Made by a program: the position numbers and the translations under genes | Shown: piece after piece, positions 24,550 through 35,522 of the stretch | Position numbering within the stretch: the first letter of the stretch is position 1 | Layout: each line of letters starts with the position of its first letter | Assembly (NCBI GenBank): GCA_028874195.1 | Contig: JAPPLM010000044.1 | Coordinates: 1-64,000, forward strand | Length of the DNA: 64,000 bases | Origin: Chloroflexota bacterium | GTDB lineage: Bacteria; Chloroflexota; UBA11872; VXOZ01 | Reading direction: 5' to 3' | The notes under the pieces: generated by a model | The model's database searches: none | The model's input: the letters and a program-made list of their open reading frames with translations, nothing else | What the model was told of the DNA's origin: nothing

Positions 24550-26013
24550 GTGCGCGCTATGGATCGAATACCCGCTACCGCCGACACTGATTCCCCGCGT
24601 GAGGCGTGCGGCGTCTTTGGCATTTACGGCCGTGAACTGGACGTTGCGAAACTCACGTACTTCGGCTTGCACGCGCTCCAGCATCGCGGCCAGGAGAGCG
24701 CCGGCATTGCCAGCGCCGACGGCAAACAGATGCAGGTCTACCGCCGCATGGGCCTCGTCTCCCACGTATTCTCCGAAGAAATACTCGAAGACTTGCAGGG
24801 CATCTTGGCAATCGGGCATACGCGCTACTCCACCAAAGGCTCGAGCAGAGAAGACAACTCTCAACCCATATACGTAAAAGGCCCGCTCGGACCGTTCGCT
24901 CTGGCCCACAACGGTAATCTTGTAAACGCCGATCAGTTGCTCGGTGATCTTGAGGAATTTGGCATACGCCCAAAGTCTTCAACGGATAGCGAGGTCGCGG
25001 CGTGGCTTATCGCGCTCGCGCCGGGGAGTTCGTGGCCTGAAAAGCTACAACACACTCTTCCCCGGTTGGTTGGTTCGTACACTTTTGTAATGGCTACCAA
25101 AGACCATGTACTGGCGGCACGGGATCCTTTGGGGAATCGGCCGCTTTGCCTGGGAAACGCCGATGGGTCATGGGTAGTTGCATCCGAAAGTTGCGCGCTG
25201 AATACGGTTGGCGCGGAGTTCGTGCGCGAGATAGAGCCCGGAGAGTTGATTTCGGTCGGGGAGGAAGGGCTGCGGTCGTACCGCATTCAACCAGTCACCA
25301 AGCGGGCGGTCTGCATGTTCGAGTTCATGTATCTTGCGCGACCGGACTCATACATCGAGGACACGTTGCTCTACCACTCGCGTCGGCAGATGGGCCGGCA
25401 GCTCGCGCGTGAACGCCCAACATCGGGCGCGGACTTAGTGATGGGCGTGCCGGAGTGCGCGATTGCCGCCGCGCAGGGATACGCTGAAGAGAGCGGGCTC
25501 CCGCTGCGCGACGGCTTGGTGCGCAACCGCTACATTCACCGGACGTTCATCCAGCCCACCGACCAACTGCGGCGCGAGGGTGTGCTCTTGAAGTACAATC
25601 CCATGCCGGAGGTGCTGGAGGGACAGCGTGTCGTTGTAGTTGACGATTCCATCGTACGCGGCACGAACACGCTGCCGATTGTCAAGATGCTGCGTCAGGC
25701 GGGCGCCACAGAGGTGCATGTGCGCATCGCCGCCCCGCCGATCCGGCATCCTTGTTTCTTAGGCGTTGATATGCCGACCCGGGGCGAAATCATCGCTTCA
25801 GCCTTCAATTCGCAAGAAGAAGCCGAACTGGCTGTTGGGAATGCCATACAGGCGGATAGCCTGGGGTACTTGAGCATCGAGGGCATCGTGGAGGCAGTCA
25901 ATCTCCCGTACAATCGCTTCTGCCTCGCATGCTTCAATGGCGATTACCCCGTGCCGGTGCAGATGGAGTTCGACAAGCTCTCCCTCGAGCAACTCCGAGC
26001 GCCGGTATCATGA
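24550..26013 (+). CDS. purF: Amidophosphoribosyltransferase
   Basis: About 487 residues from GTG 24550, 6 bases after GGAGG; ATG 24559 is an equally reasonable start. A short propeptide (DRIPATADTDSPREA) precedes the catalytic cysteine in ACGVFGIYG, so self-cleavage is expected. The glutaminase half has HALQHRGQESAGI and GHTRYSTKG. The PRPP site is VVVVDDSIVRGTN. Four cysteines typical of the 4Fe-4S form are visible: CMFEFMYLARPDS, HPCFLGVDMPTR and CLACFNGDYPV. It commits PRPP to purine synthesis and is fed back on by nucleotides in this family. Confidence 0.95.
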   Translation: MRAMDRIPATADTDSPREACGVFGIYGRELDVAKLTYFGLHALQHRGQESAGIASADGKQMQVYRRMGLVSHVFSEEILEDLQGILAIGHTRYSTKGSSREDNSQPIYVKGPLGPFALAHNGNLVNADQLLGDLEEFGIRPKSSTDSEVAAWLIALAPGSSWPEKLQHTLPRLVGSYTFVMATKDHVLAARDPLGNRPLCLGNADGSWVVASESCALNTVGAEFVREIEPGELISVGEEGLRSYRIQPVTKRAVCMFEFMYLARPDSYIEDTLLYHSRRQMGRQLARERPTSGADLVMGVPECAIAAAQGYAEESGLPLRDGLVRNRYIHRTFIQPTDQLRREGVLLKYNPMPEVLEGQRVVVVDDSIVRGTNTLPIVKMLRQAGATEVHVRIAAPPIRHPCFLGVDMPTRGEIIASAFNSQEEAELAVGNAIQADSLGYLSIEGIVEAVNLPYNRFCLACFNGDYPVPVQMEFDKLSLEQLRAPVS

Positions 26014-26191
26014 CGGCGGCTGCGGCTACGCGGCTGCTGTGCAGAGTGAGGAATTGGCGTAGCATACCTCCGAAATCCGTCTGCATGAAAGTCGCCTCTT
26101 GCGTGTGTAGGTACGATGGATCGCTCATTTCCGGCTGCGGCTCGGATGCGTCTTTCCGCCGGACAGCTTGGTGATTGGCTGGCCTGATACT

Positions 26192-27223
26192 ATGCGTGAC
26201 ACAGGGCACCTTCCTTCGACCTACCGGCAGGCCGGTGTAGACATCGACGCCGGGGCTGAGGCCGTCCGCCTCTTCAAGAAGCAGGTGGAGGCCACCCACG
26301 GGCCGGAGGTGCTCACCGGCATCGGCAGCTTTGGCGGTCTCTTTCAGTTTCCCACGCACTACACTGAACCGGTACTCGTGGCGAGCACCGATAGCGTAGG
26401 CAGCAAAGTGAAGCTCGCGGCGCTGCTGGAGCGCTACGATACGGTCGGGCAGGATATCGTCAACCACTGCGTCAACGACATCCTTACCTTGGGCGCGCGG
26501 CCGCTTTTCTTTCTCGACTACGTTGGGGTTGGCAGGCTGGTGCCTGAAGTCATGCGCGATGTTGTCTCCGGCGCGGCGGAGGCCTGCAAAGAAGCCGGGT
26601 GCGCGTTGCTGGGCGGTGAATTGGCGGAGATGCCCGATCTCTACGCCGGAAGCGACTTCGACTTTGCCGGGACAATCGTCGGTGTTGTGGAACGAGACCG
26701 GATCGTTAGCGGGGAGAACATTGAGCCGGGAGATGTCGTGTTGGCTTTCCCCAGCAACGGCTTGCATACGAATGGGTATTCGCTGGCGCGCCGTGTCTTT
26801 GCCGAGGACTCGCTGGAGGTGATGGTACCGGCGCTGGGAGCAACACTGGCGGATGCCTTACTGGCGGTGCATACATGCTATCTGCACCCTGTACAGCGCT
26901 TGCTCTCCGAGCTCGACGTAAAGGGAATGGCGCATATTACGGGCGGCGGACTTTGGGACAACATTCCACGGGTCCTGCCGCAGGATACCCAGGTTTCCTT
27001 GCAGTGGGGGACATGGCCGGTGCCGCCGATTTTCCCGCTCATTCAGGAGCGTGGGGGAGTAGCATTTGATGAGATGTGCCGTGTCTTCAATATGGGCGTC
27101 GGATACGTGGTGATCTGCGGTGAGGACGATGCAGTGGAAGCCTTGAGTCTCGAACCGTCGCTTTGCCGCGTTGGCAATGTTGAGGACTATTCAGGCGATC
27201 CACGTGTGGTTATCGAGCGGTGA
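26192..27223 (+). CDS. purM: Phosphoribosylformylglycinamidine cyclo-ligase
   Basis: 343 residues from ATG 26192 (in-frame TTG 26168 and GTG 26171 lie just upstream; no start has a strong ribosome site). YRQAGVDIDAGAEAVRLFKK opens the protein. STDSVGSKVKLA, CVNDILTLGARPLFFLDY and GCALLGGELAEMPDLY are diagnostic of the ATP-grasp-like PurM fold, as is GLHTNGYSLARRV. It makes AIR from FGAM. Confidence 0.94.
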   Translation: MRDTGHLPSTYRQAGVDIDAGAEAVRLFKKQVEATHGPEVLTGIGSFGGLFQFPTHYTEPVLVASTDSVGSKVKLAALLERYDTVGQDIVNHCVNDILTLGARPLFFLDYVGVGRLVPEVMRDVVSGAAEACKEAGCALLGGELAEMPDLYAGSDFDFAGTIVGVVERDRIVSGENIEPGDVVLAFPSNGLHTNGYSLARRVFAEDSLEVMVPALGATLADALLAVHTCYLHPVQRLLSELDVKGMAHITGGGLWDNIPRVLPQDTQVSLQWGTWPVPPIFPLIQERGGVAFDEMCRVFNMGVGYVVICGEDDAVEALSLEPSLCRVGNVEDYSGDPRVVIER

Positions 27224-27255
27224 TACTGTAGCAGCAGAGAGGCAACCGGTCGCAA

Positions 27256-27918
27256 TTGGTGGTAGAGACGACCCTACGCATTGCGGTACTGATATCGGGA
27301 CGAGGCAGCAATATGCAGGCGCTCATCGACGCGATCGATGAAGGACGCCTGAACGCCGAGATTGTCGTTGTCATGTGCAACCACAAGAACGCGCCGGGCA
27401 TTGAGAGGGCGCGCGCGGCTGGTATTGCTAGCTACGTTTTCGTGCGGCGCGATTATGCCTCACGAATGGCTCAGCACGACGCAATGTTGGCTTGCGCACA
27501 GGAGCATGGCGCGGAACTGATCGTGCTCGGCGGCTTTGATCGTATTCTTTCGTCGGCGTGGGTGGAGGCTTATCCGAATCGAATCATCAACATTCACCCG
27601 TCGTTGCTGCCGGCCTTTGCGGGTGGGATGAATCCCAAACCGCAGCAGGATGCCCTGGAAGCAGGCGTGAAGATTGCGGGGTGCACTATACACATTGCCA
27701 CTGCTGACGTGGACGCCGGCCCTATCATTGCTCAAGCCGCCGTGCCCGTGCTCATGGATGATACCGTTGAGACCCTTGCGAATCGCATCTTGGCGCAAGA
27801 ACATCGGCTGCTGCCTCAGGTCGTGCAATGGTTTGCGGAAGGCAGAGCACACGTCGAAAATGACAGTGTGCAGATTGTAGGCGCGATTCCATCTCGCTGG
27901 TGGAGTGACGCGGAGTGA
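27256..27918 (+). CDS. purN: Phosphoribosylglycinamide formyltransferase
   Basis: 220 residues; TTG 27256, with GTG 27259 immediately after it as an alternative start. LRIAVLISGRGSNMQALIDAI is the N-terminal signature. The catalytic Asn and His lie in NIHPSLLPAF and the Asp in DVDAGPIIAQAAV. It uses 10-formyl-tetrahydrofolate to formylate GAR. Its stop overlaps the next gene's GTG (GTGA), tying it to the folate-linked gene downstream. Confidence 0.93.
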   Translation: MVVETTLRIAVLISGRGSNMQALIDAIDEGRLNAEIVVVMCNHKNAPGIERARAAGIASYVFVRRDYASRMAQHDAMLACAQEHGAELIVLGGFDRILSSAWVEAYPNRIINIHPSLLPAFAGGMNPKPQQDALEAGVKIAGCTIHIATADVDAGPIIAQAAVPVLMDDTVETLANRILAQEHRLLPQVVQWFAEGRAHVENDSVQIVGAIPSRWWSDAE

Positions 27919-28556
27919 GCGACACGCAAGGGGAAAAGAGCGTAGTGATTACTGAGCGGAGCATTCATGCGTACTTAGAAGACCTGGCTGCCCGCGAACC
28001 GACCCCCGGGGGCGGCAGTGTGGCTGCGCTGGTTGGAGCCCTTGCCGCGGGTCTGGCTGCCATGGTTGCCAACTTCACGCAGGGCAGAAAGAAGTATGCC
28101 GCAGTCGCTCCCGAGGTCGAGCAGCGGCTCACCCAGTTGGACCAATCTCTGCAAACCCTAGAGAAGCTGGTACAGAAAGACATCGACGCGTACGGCGCCG
28201 TGGGAGTTGGCTTTGCCATGCCACGCGGCACCGCTGCCGAGCGCGCCGCGCGTTCGGCGCACATTCAACAGGCTTCGGTGCAGGCTACCGAGGTACTCTT
28301 TGCAATTGCCGACGCGTGTATGGACGTTGGCGATCATGCCTTGTGGCTGGCAAAGCATGGGAATGCAAATCTCGTACCCGACGCAATCATGGCAGCGCTT
28401 CTGACGGAGGCGGCATTGCAAGGGACGGTGGTCACGATTCAGTCAAGTCTGGGCTTCATCAAGGATGCGTATGTGGTTGAGACGATGCGCGAGCGTCTTG
28501 CGGCCTATGATAGCGTAGCAGAGGCGCGTAAAGAGGCTTTGTCACTTACGCGGTAG
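27915..28556 (+). CDS. Cyclodeaminase/cyclohydrolase family protein (FTCD C-terminal domain type)
   Basis: 213 residues of the formimidoyltetrahydrofolate cyclodeaminase fold: AREPTPGGGSVAALVGALAAGLAAMVANFT near the start, then a long helical body. Stand-alone members (FchA-like) act on formimino- or methenyl-tetrahydrofolate. The position between purN and folD supports a role in one-carbon folate interconversion. It starts with GTG overlapping purN by 4 bases. The exact reaction cannot be fixed from sequence. Confidence 0.87.
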   Translation: MSDTQGEKSVVITERSIHAYLEDLAAREPTPGGGSVAALVGALAAGLAAMVANFTQGRKKYAAVAPEVEQRLTQLDQSLQTLEKLVQKDIDAYGAVGVGFAMPRGTAAERAARSAHIQQASVQATEVLFAIADACMDVGDHALWLAKHGNANLVPDAIMAALLTEAALQGTVVTIQSSLGFIKDAYVVETMRERLAAYDSVAEARKEALSLTR

Positions 28557-28687
28557 CATGGGGCCAGCGGACACTCAATTGGGTTAGGTGAGACTTTACT
28601 GGCCGAAACGGCATTCAGCAGTGCTCGTTGCGTTCATCGGGGTCAACTGGGACAGGTGCAGAGCAACACAGAAGGGGTTGGATTGAA

Positions 28688-30864
<2,177 letters not shown>

Positions 30865-31127
30865 CCGCGCTGCCCCCAATGTGCCATGATTTGCGGATGT
30901 GTGTAGGCGAGGTGTGAGGAGAGGAACGCGGGGCCCGACTTGGTGCTCCGATAGCGAGATTCTCTCGCCAGGTTTCCGCTGCCCGCTTGCGCAAGCACCG
31001 CTCTGAAGTTTTCCTTCTCTGCGACAAGACCACCTACGCTACAATGGTCGTTGTGTTGGGCGTGCAGAGATTGCCCTGTCTGTGCTTGCATTAGCGATTA
31101 TAGAGTTCGGAGACGTTATCAGACTCA

Positions 31128-31904
31128 ATGGACACGAACACACTGCGTGAACTGTTAGCGGAATTGCAGCACGGCTCGATAGACATCGAGCAGGTGGTGC
31201 GCCGCATTCGCTTGGCTCCTTACGAGGACCTCGGCTTTGCCAAGGTTGACGCGCAGCGCCAATTGCGGGTCGGCTTTCCGGAGGTAATCTTTTGTCCCGG
31301 CAAGACTGCCGAACAGGTCACCGCCATTGCAGAGGAGTTGTTGGCCCACGATCAGACCGTGCTCGCCACGCGCGCGACACCGGAGCTTTACGCGGCAGTG
31401 CAAGCGCGCGTCCCGGCTGCCGAGTACCATGAAGCTGCTCGCGCTATCGTCGTTCGCCGCGAGATGCGGCAACTTGCACAGGGCCGGGTCGCAGTAGTCG
31501 CGGCAGGTACCGCCGACTTGCCGGTGGCGGCGGAGGCTAGCTTAACGGCGGAACTTATGGGCTGCCATGTGGATCGGTTGACAGACGTGGGTGTAGCCGG
31601 ACTGCACCGGCTGCTGTTGAACCTCGAAACCGTGCAGCAGGCGCGCGCCGTGGTCGCCGTGGCCGGCATGGAGGGCGCGCTGCCGAGCGTACTTGCCGGT
31701 CTCATCGATCGTCCCGTAATAGCCGTGCCGACGAGCGTCGGTTACGGCGCCTCGCTTGGCGGTCTGACGCCTCTCCTTACTATGCTCAATAGCTGCGCCG
31801 CCGGGCTGGCTGTGGTCAACATCGACAATGGGTTCGGCGCCGGGTACATGGCCGGTCTGATTTGCCGCATGGCGGAGAACGACAGCGCGCGGGAGAAGCA
31901 ATGA
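31128..31904 (+). CDS. larB: Nickel pincer cofactor biosynthesis protein LarB
   Basis: 258 residues. The C-terminal half resembles the AIR carboxylase/PurE fold (VAAGTADLPVAAEASLTAELMG, then RAVVAVAGMEGALPSVLAGLIDRPVIAVPTSVGYGAS). The N-terminal half has GFPEVIFCPGKT, which is diagnostic of LarB. LarB carboxylates and hydrolyses nicotinic acid adenine dinucleotide to make the pincer precursor used by lactate racemase and related LarA enzymes. Its stop overlaps the larC ATG (ATGA). Confidence 0.94.
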   Translation: MDTNTLRELLAELQHGSIDIEQVVRRIRLAPYEDLGFAKVDAQRQLRVGFPEVIFCPGKTAEQVTAIAEELLAHDQTVLATRATPELYAAVQARVPAAEYHEAARAIVVRREMRQLAQGRVAVVAAGTADLPVAAEASLTAELMGCHVDRLTDVGVAGLHRLLLNLETVQQARAVVAVAGMEGALPSVLAGLIDRPVIAVPTSVGYGASLGGLTPLLTMLNSCAAGLAVVNIDNGFGAGYMAGLICRMAENDSAREKQ

Positions 31905-33067
31905 GAGTCGCGTACTTCGACTGCTTCGCCGGCGCTTCCGGCGACATGCTGCTTGGCGCTCTGGTGGACGGCGGGTGGGCGCTGGACGACCTTAAGGCGA
32001 CGTTCGCCAAGATCCCGCTCGGCGGCTATGCGGTTCGCGCAGAAGAGGTGCGCAAGGGTCTGCTCCGCGCCTTGCAGGTGCACATCGACATTGATGAAGA
32101 AGAACACAGCGTAGAACGAAATCTCGACGACATTGTGCAACTGCTCACAGCAAGCAGCCTGGATCAGGACATTGTCGCTACGAGCAAGAGGTTGTTTGTC
32201 CGGTTGGCGGAAGTCGAGGGCCGCATGCACGGCGTGGCGCCGGAAGCCGTGCACTTCCATGAAGTCGGCGCGGTTGATTCTATTCTCGATGTGGTCGGCG
32301 TGGTCGCGGGACTGAACGCGCTTGGCATCGAGCGCGTCGTCTGTTCCCCCGTAAATGTTGGCGGCAGCCCGCCCATTCAGACCCGCCACGGCTGGTGGCC
32401 GATTCCGGGACCGGCGACGCTCGACCTGATGAAGGGCAGACCCATCTACGCCGTGCCGGACATGGGCGAGACGCTCACGCCCACCGGCGCGCTGTTGCTG
32501 AGCGAGTTGGCGGACGAGTTTGGCCCGATCCCGGCCATGCACGTGGAACGTGTGGGTTACGGCGCCGGCATGCGTGATAGCGCCATTCCCAATGTATTGC
32601 GGCTCATCATTGGCGAGGACTCCACTGCAGACGCGCAGGGCACGGCAACCGTCATCGAAACGACAATCGATGACATGAACCCGCAGTTATACGGACACGT
32701 AACCGCACAGTTGCTCGCAGCCGGCGCGCTGGACGTGACGTTGGCCCCGGTGCAAATGAAGAAAGGCAGGCCCGGTCACGTGCTCAGTGTGCTGACAGAG
32801 GCCGCAGACCACGCGCCGCTGCTGGACGTGATCTTTCGCGAGACGACGACTATCGGCGTGCGGCTGCATCGCGTCGAACGCATCAAGCTGGAGCGGCAGG
32901 TCGAGCACGTGGAAACGCCATGGGGATCGGTGCGCAGAAAAGTGGCCCACTGGCGCGGCAAGGTTGTGAATCGTAGTCCTGAGTACGATGACTGCGTGCG
33001 GGTCGCAACGGCGGCACAGGTGCCGGTCAAGCAGGTCATGGATTACGCGCGTGCGGCCTCCGTGTAG
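31901..33067 (+). CDS. larC: Nickel insertion protein LarC, unsplit form
   Basis: 388 residues from ATG 31901, overlapping larB by 4 bases. YFDCFAGASGDMLLGALVDGG starts the protein; HFHEVGAVDSILDVVG, SPVNVGGSPPIQTRHG and TPTGALLLSELAD follow, and ETTIDDMNPQLYG opens the C-terminal CTP-dependent cyclometallase half. In some lactobacilli larC needs a ribosomal frameshift; here it is one continuous frame. No larE or larA is adjacent, so the cofactor's user is encoded elsewhere. Confidence 0.94.
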   Translation: MRVAYFDCFAGASGDMLLGALVDGGWALDDLKATFAKIPLGGYAVRAEEVRKGLLRALQVHIDIDEEEHSVERNLDDIVQLLTASSLDQDIVATSKRLFVRLAEVEGRMHGVAPEAVHFHEVGAVDSILDVVGVVAGLNALGIERVVCSPVNVGGSPPIQTRHGWWPIPGPATLDLMKGRPIYAVPDMGETLTPTGALLLSELADEFGPIPAMHVERVGYGAGMRDSAIPNVLRLIIGEDSTADAQGTATVIETTIDDMNPQLYGHVTAQLLAAGALDVTLAPVQMKKGRPGHVLSVLTEAADHAPLLDVIFRETTTIGVRLHRVERIKLERQVEHVETPWGSVRRKVAHWRGKVVNRSPEYDDCVRVATAAQVPVKQVMDYARAASV

Positions 33068-33177
33068 TGCGCTCACTTGCTTGTTGTATGGGGCTGCTAT
33101 CATAGATTATGAGGGGTGTGTGAGATAGAGGGCTGGAGTGTTGAGACAAGGGATTCAATCGGGAAGAAGAGGTGCTG

Positions 33178-33681
33178 ATGATGGGGTCTTCTGAGGTGCG
33201 GCCGGAGCAGATGTCGACGGGCAATGACGTTTCGGAAGACGTCTCCAAAGAAGCAGTAGACAACGGCGATCATGACGCTGCCGGAGACGCAGCGGACGTG
33301 GACGAGCGTTTTCAGATCACGAACAGTCTTGTGCGGCACGTGGTTGCAGACGACATCGATATGCAGAATACCGCTGCCGGGGTCGTGCAAGCGGAGGCCG
33401 CCTCCTTGCAACAGGGGCTCACCGGCATCGCTGCCGGCCACGAGGTCAGCGTGACGGAAGGCGCCACGTGGCTGGTGCTCGGCGGCAGCGTGGATACCAA
33501 CTACTCAGTGTCGCAATGGATTGTCGGCGGCCAGATCGAGGCGGAGCAGGTGGCAAGCGTGGTGGTAGTTGGCGGTCGCGTCAATGGGAACGTGAACACT
33601 CTCCTCGATACCCGCGGCGCCGCGATTTGCGGTCTGGTCATTGGGCTTTGCTACATCCTCTTCCGTCTCATCCGCCGCTGA
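33178..33681 (+). CDS. Membrane-anchored hypothetical protein with bactofilin-like middle
   Basis: About 167 residues. ATG 33178 was chosen because AGAGG lies 6 bases upstream; GTG 33172 is possible. An acidic, Asp/Glu-rich N-terminus of about 45 residues precedes a Val/Gly-rich region with short beta-like periodicity (EVSVTEGATWLVLGGSV, IVGGQIEAEQ, VVVVGGRVNGNV). It ends with one hydrophobic segment and a basic tail (LVIGLCYILFRLIRR). The repeated short strands recall polymer-forming bactofilin-like sequences, but I cannot confirm the family. It precedes the metallo-hydrolase gene by 28 bases. Confidence 0.65.
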   Translation: MMGSSEVRPEQMSTGNDVSEDVSKEAVDNGDHDAAGDAADVDERFQITNSLVRHVVADDIDMQNTAAGVVQAEAASLQQGLTGIAAGHEVSVTEGATWLVLGGSVDTNYSVSQWIVGGQIEAEQVASVVVVGGRVNGNVNTLLDTRGAAICGLVIGLCYILFRLIRR

Positions 33682-33709
33682 CTGCTGCCGCACGGAATGC
33701 GGGTATCAA

Positions 33710-34489
33710 ATGCAACTCACGGACACCGTCCATCTCGTCGGCAGCGGCCAGAATGGCTTTAGCCTCACCGACCCCCTGGATTGTCACGTCTATCTGCTGG
33801 ATGGCGGTTCAGAGCTGGCCCTTATCGATACCGGTGTGGGCCGGGATGTGCCGGCCATAGTCGCAGAGATCGAGGCGGCGGGTTTCGACCCTGGCGACAT
33901 TGCAAAGATATTCATCACGCACCTGCACCTCGATCACTCCGGCGGCGCGGCGGAATTGCAAAAGCTATCTGGCGCTGAAATCATCGCCTCTCAGGACGTA
34001 GCGGGTTGGCTGGAAAGCGGTGACGAAGAGGCCGCGAGCCTGGTTGCCGCGCGGCAGACGGGCATGTATCCGTTGGAAAACCGCTTGCGGCCGGTGGCGT
34101 CCGCGACCGGAGTCTCAGATGGCGACGTGATCCATGTGGGATCGCTCGCTGTGACGGTAGTGAAGGCAGACGGCCATAGCCGCGGTCACCTGGCGTTTCT
34201 GGTAGACGACTGCGCGGAACGCGACGACTGCGCGGAACGCGAAGATGGCGCCCACCGCGCGCTCTTCAGCGGCGATGCCCTCTTCTTTGGGGGCCGCATC
34301 CTGCTGCAAAACATCTGGGATTGCTCGCTTGAGGAGTCCATTGCCACCGTAAAGCGCTTTGCGGAACTGGAGTTCACGCAATTCTTCCCCGGCCACGTGA
34401 GCTTCTCGCTGCAAGACGGCAAGCGCCACGTCGACGCCGCCATGGCGCACATCATTCAGCTTCTCCCACCGCCCCAGCTTGTGACCTAG
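33710..34489 (+). CDS. Metallo-beta-lactamase-fold hydrolase
   Basis: 259 residues from ATG 33710. The metal-binding motif THLHLDHSGG lies near residue 73. DTGVGRDVPA, ADGHSRGHLAF, LFSGDALFFGG and FPGHVSFS supply the remaining conserved elements. The substrate is unknown; it resembles glyoxalase II-like/quinoprotein-relay MBL hydrolases. An 18-base tandem duplication at 34205-34240 adds a second DDCAER in frame, in a loop before the Asp ligand. A thioredoxin-fold gene follows. Confidence 0.88.
   Translation: MQLTDTVHLVGSGQNGFSLTDPLDCHVYLLDGGSELALIDTGVGRDVPAIVAEIEAAGFDPGDIAKIFITHLHLDHSGGAAELQKLSGAEIIASQDVAGWLESGDEEAASLVAARQTGMYPLENRLRPVASATGVSDGDVIHVGSLAVTVVKADGHSRGHLAFLVDDCAERDDCAEREDGAHRALFSGDALFFGGRILLQNIWDCSLEESIATVKRFAELEFTQFFPGHVSFSLQDGKRHVDAAMAHIIQLLPPPQLVT
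34205..34240 (+). repeat. In-frame 18-bp tandem duplication in the MBL gene
   Basis: GACGACTGCGCGGAACGC occurs twice back to back (34205-34222 and 34223-34240) without mismatch, encoding DDCAER twice. Being a multiple of three, it leaves the reading frame intact. Confidence 0.9.
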
Positions 34490-34526
34490 CCCGAAGGACT
34501 GGGGATAAGCCATTCTCAGTGGAACT

Positions 34527-34913
34527 GTGGACTTGGAAACGCTGGTTGGCCAGCGCCTGCTGGTGCTCTTCGTCCATCCCACCTGCCCGCCCTGCAAGGA
34601 GTTCTTCACAAGCCTCAACGGAGAGGTGGAACAAATAGCAAAACAAGGCGTGAGGATGGTGCTGGTGAGCGGCGGCAGCCGGGAACAGAACCGGGAGATG
34701 GTTGAAGAATACAAGCTCTCGTGCCCGCTGGTGATCCAGCAGGAGCACGAGATCGCTGACCTCTACGGCAGTAGCTGGACGCCGTTCGGCTTTGTCGTGG
34801 ATGAGGAAGGAAACGTAGCCGGAAAGGGGGTGGTGAATGATGTGCATGTGCTAGGCGAACTGCTCGCTCGAGATGCGACGGTCGGCGGTTCGCCAAAGTC
34901 TGAGAGCGCGTGA
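34527..34913 (+). CDS. Thioredoxin-fold protein with CPPC motif
   Basis: 128 residues from GTG 34527. VLFVHPTCPPCKEFF places a CPPC redox pair at C20 and C23 in the first strand-helix of a thioredoxin fold. SSWTPFGFVVDEEGNVAGKG carries the cis-Pro-like TPFGFV segment and the beta-hairpin of TlpA/redoxin proteins. There is no signal peptide, so it should act in the cytosol unless the start is wrong. The following gene encodes an exported cysteine-rich protein, making a thiol-disulfide link plausible, though not shown. Confidence 0.78.
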   Translation: MDLETLVGQRLLVLFVHPTCPPCKEFFTSLNGEVEQIAKQGVRMVLVSGGSREQNREMVEEYKLSCPLVIQQEHEIADLYGSSWTPFGFVVDEEGNVAGKGVVNDVHVLGELLARDATVGGSPKSESA

Positions 34914-35019
34914 TCCTGTCACGCGCAGCGCGTTACTTCGTAACCCGCTGCGAATTACGCAGTAACACGCAGTAGTCGCATCACAGACGCAATGCATGCA
35001 ACGCATGGGAGGAAAACCC

Positions 35020-35349
35020 ATGGACAAGCTGTTTGCGAAGACGAGCGAGAGCCTGGCGAAAGCCGGCATGAACCGGCGCGGCTTCCTGGGCAGGCTGGTA
35101 CGCGCCACCACCGGCGCTGCCGTTCTCACCGGTCTCGCTGCCGTAGCAGTGGCCGCGGATACCCATTGCTCGGGACCCTATTTCTGCGAGACCAGTAGCT
35201 ATCTCATCCCAGGGAGTTGCAGCCACCACAAGTGCCCTAGCAACAAGAAGTCGAGGTTGCTGATTCGAGAAGGAGTGCATTGCCTCTCCGGTGAGACCTG
35301 CTACCCGAAGTACTCTTTCTACGACTGCAACGGCGGGTCATGCCCGTAA
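35020..35349 (+). CDS. Tat-exported cysteine-rich small protein
   Basis: 109 residues from ATG 35020, which follows GGGAGGA by 6 bases. A twin-arginine signal (NRRGFLG, residues 18-24) is followed by a small hydrophobic stretch and a likely cleavage near AVAVAA. The mature part is only about 60 residues and has eight cysteines (in HCSGPYFC, SCSHHKC, HCLSGETC, DCNGGSC). An even number of regularly spaced Cys implies disulfides or a bound metal. There is no Trp, so it is not a tryptophylquinone subunit. I do not recognise a family. Confidence 0.75.
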   Translation: MDKLFAKTSESLAKAGMNRRGFLGRLVRATTGAAVLTGLAAVAVAADTHCSGPYFCETSSYLIPGSCSHHKCPSNKKSRLLIREGVHCLSGETCYPKYSFYDCNGGSCP

Positions 35350-35408
35350 GGTGGATTCTTGCAACCAGCTCTGTAAGCGGCACAAACCGTTAAGGATGTA
35401 AGAGTCGC

Positions 35409-35447
35409 AGCACCTGTGCAGGGATGAGGATTCCTTGCACAGGTGCT
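35409..35447. terminator. Long perfect hairpin, probable terminator
   Basis: AGCACCTGTGCA (35409-35420) pairs exactly with TGCACAGGTGCT (35436-35447). The stem may extend three to four more pairs inwards (GGGA with TCCT). It is followed by CACTATTTGTT, a weak U-tract. It lies between the cysteine-rich gene and the solute-binding gene and probably ends transcription of the former, though a leader RNA structure is possible. Confidence 0.65.
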
Positions 35448-35522
35448 CACTATTTGTTGACCGAGTGCAGCGCAGGCGACTGTACAACAGGTTTGCAGAT
35501 GCTGAAGCGAAGGAGATGCATC

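Noticed and set aside
35020-35349. Methylamine dehydrogenase light chain-like protein
   Set aside because: It is small, Tat-targeted and cysteine-rich, but the mature part has no tryptophan and there is no mau context.
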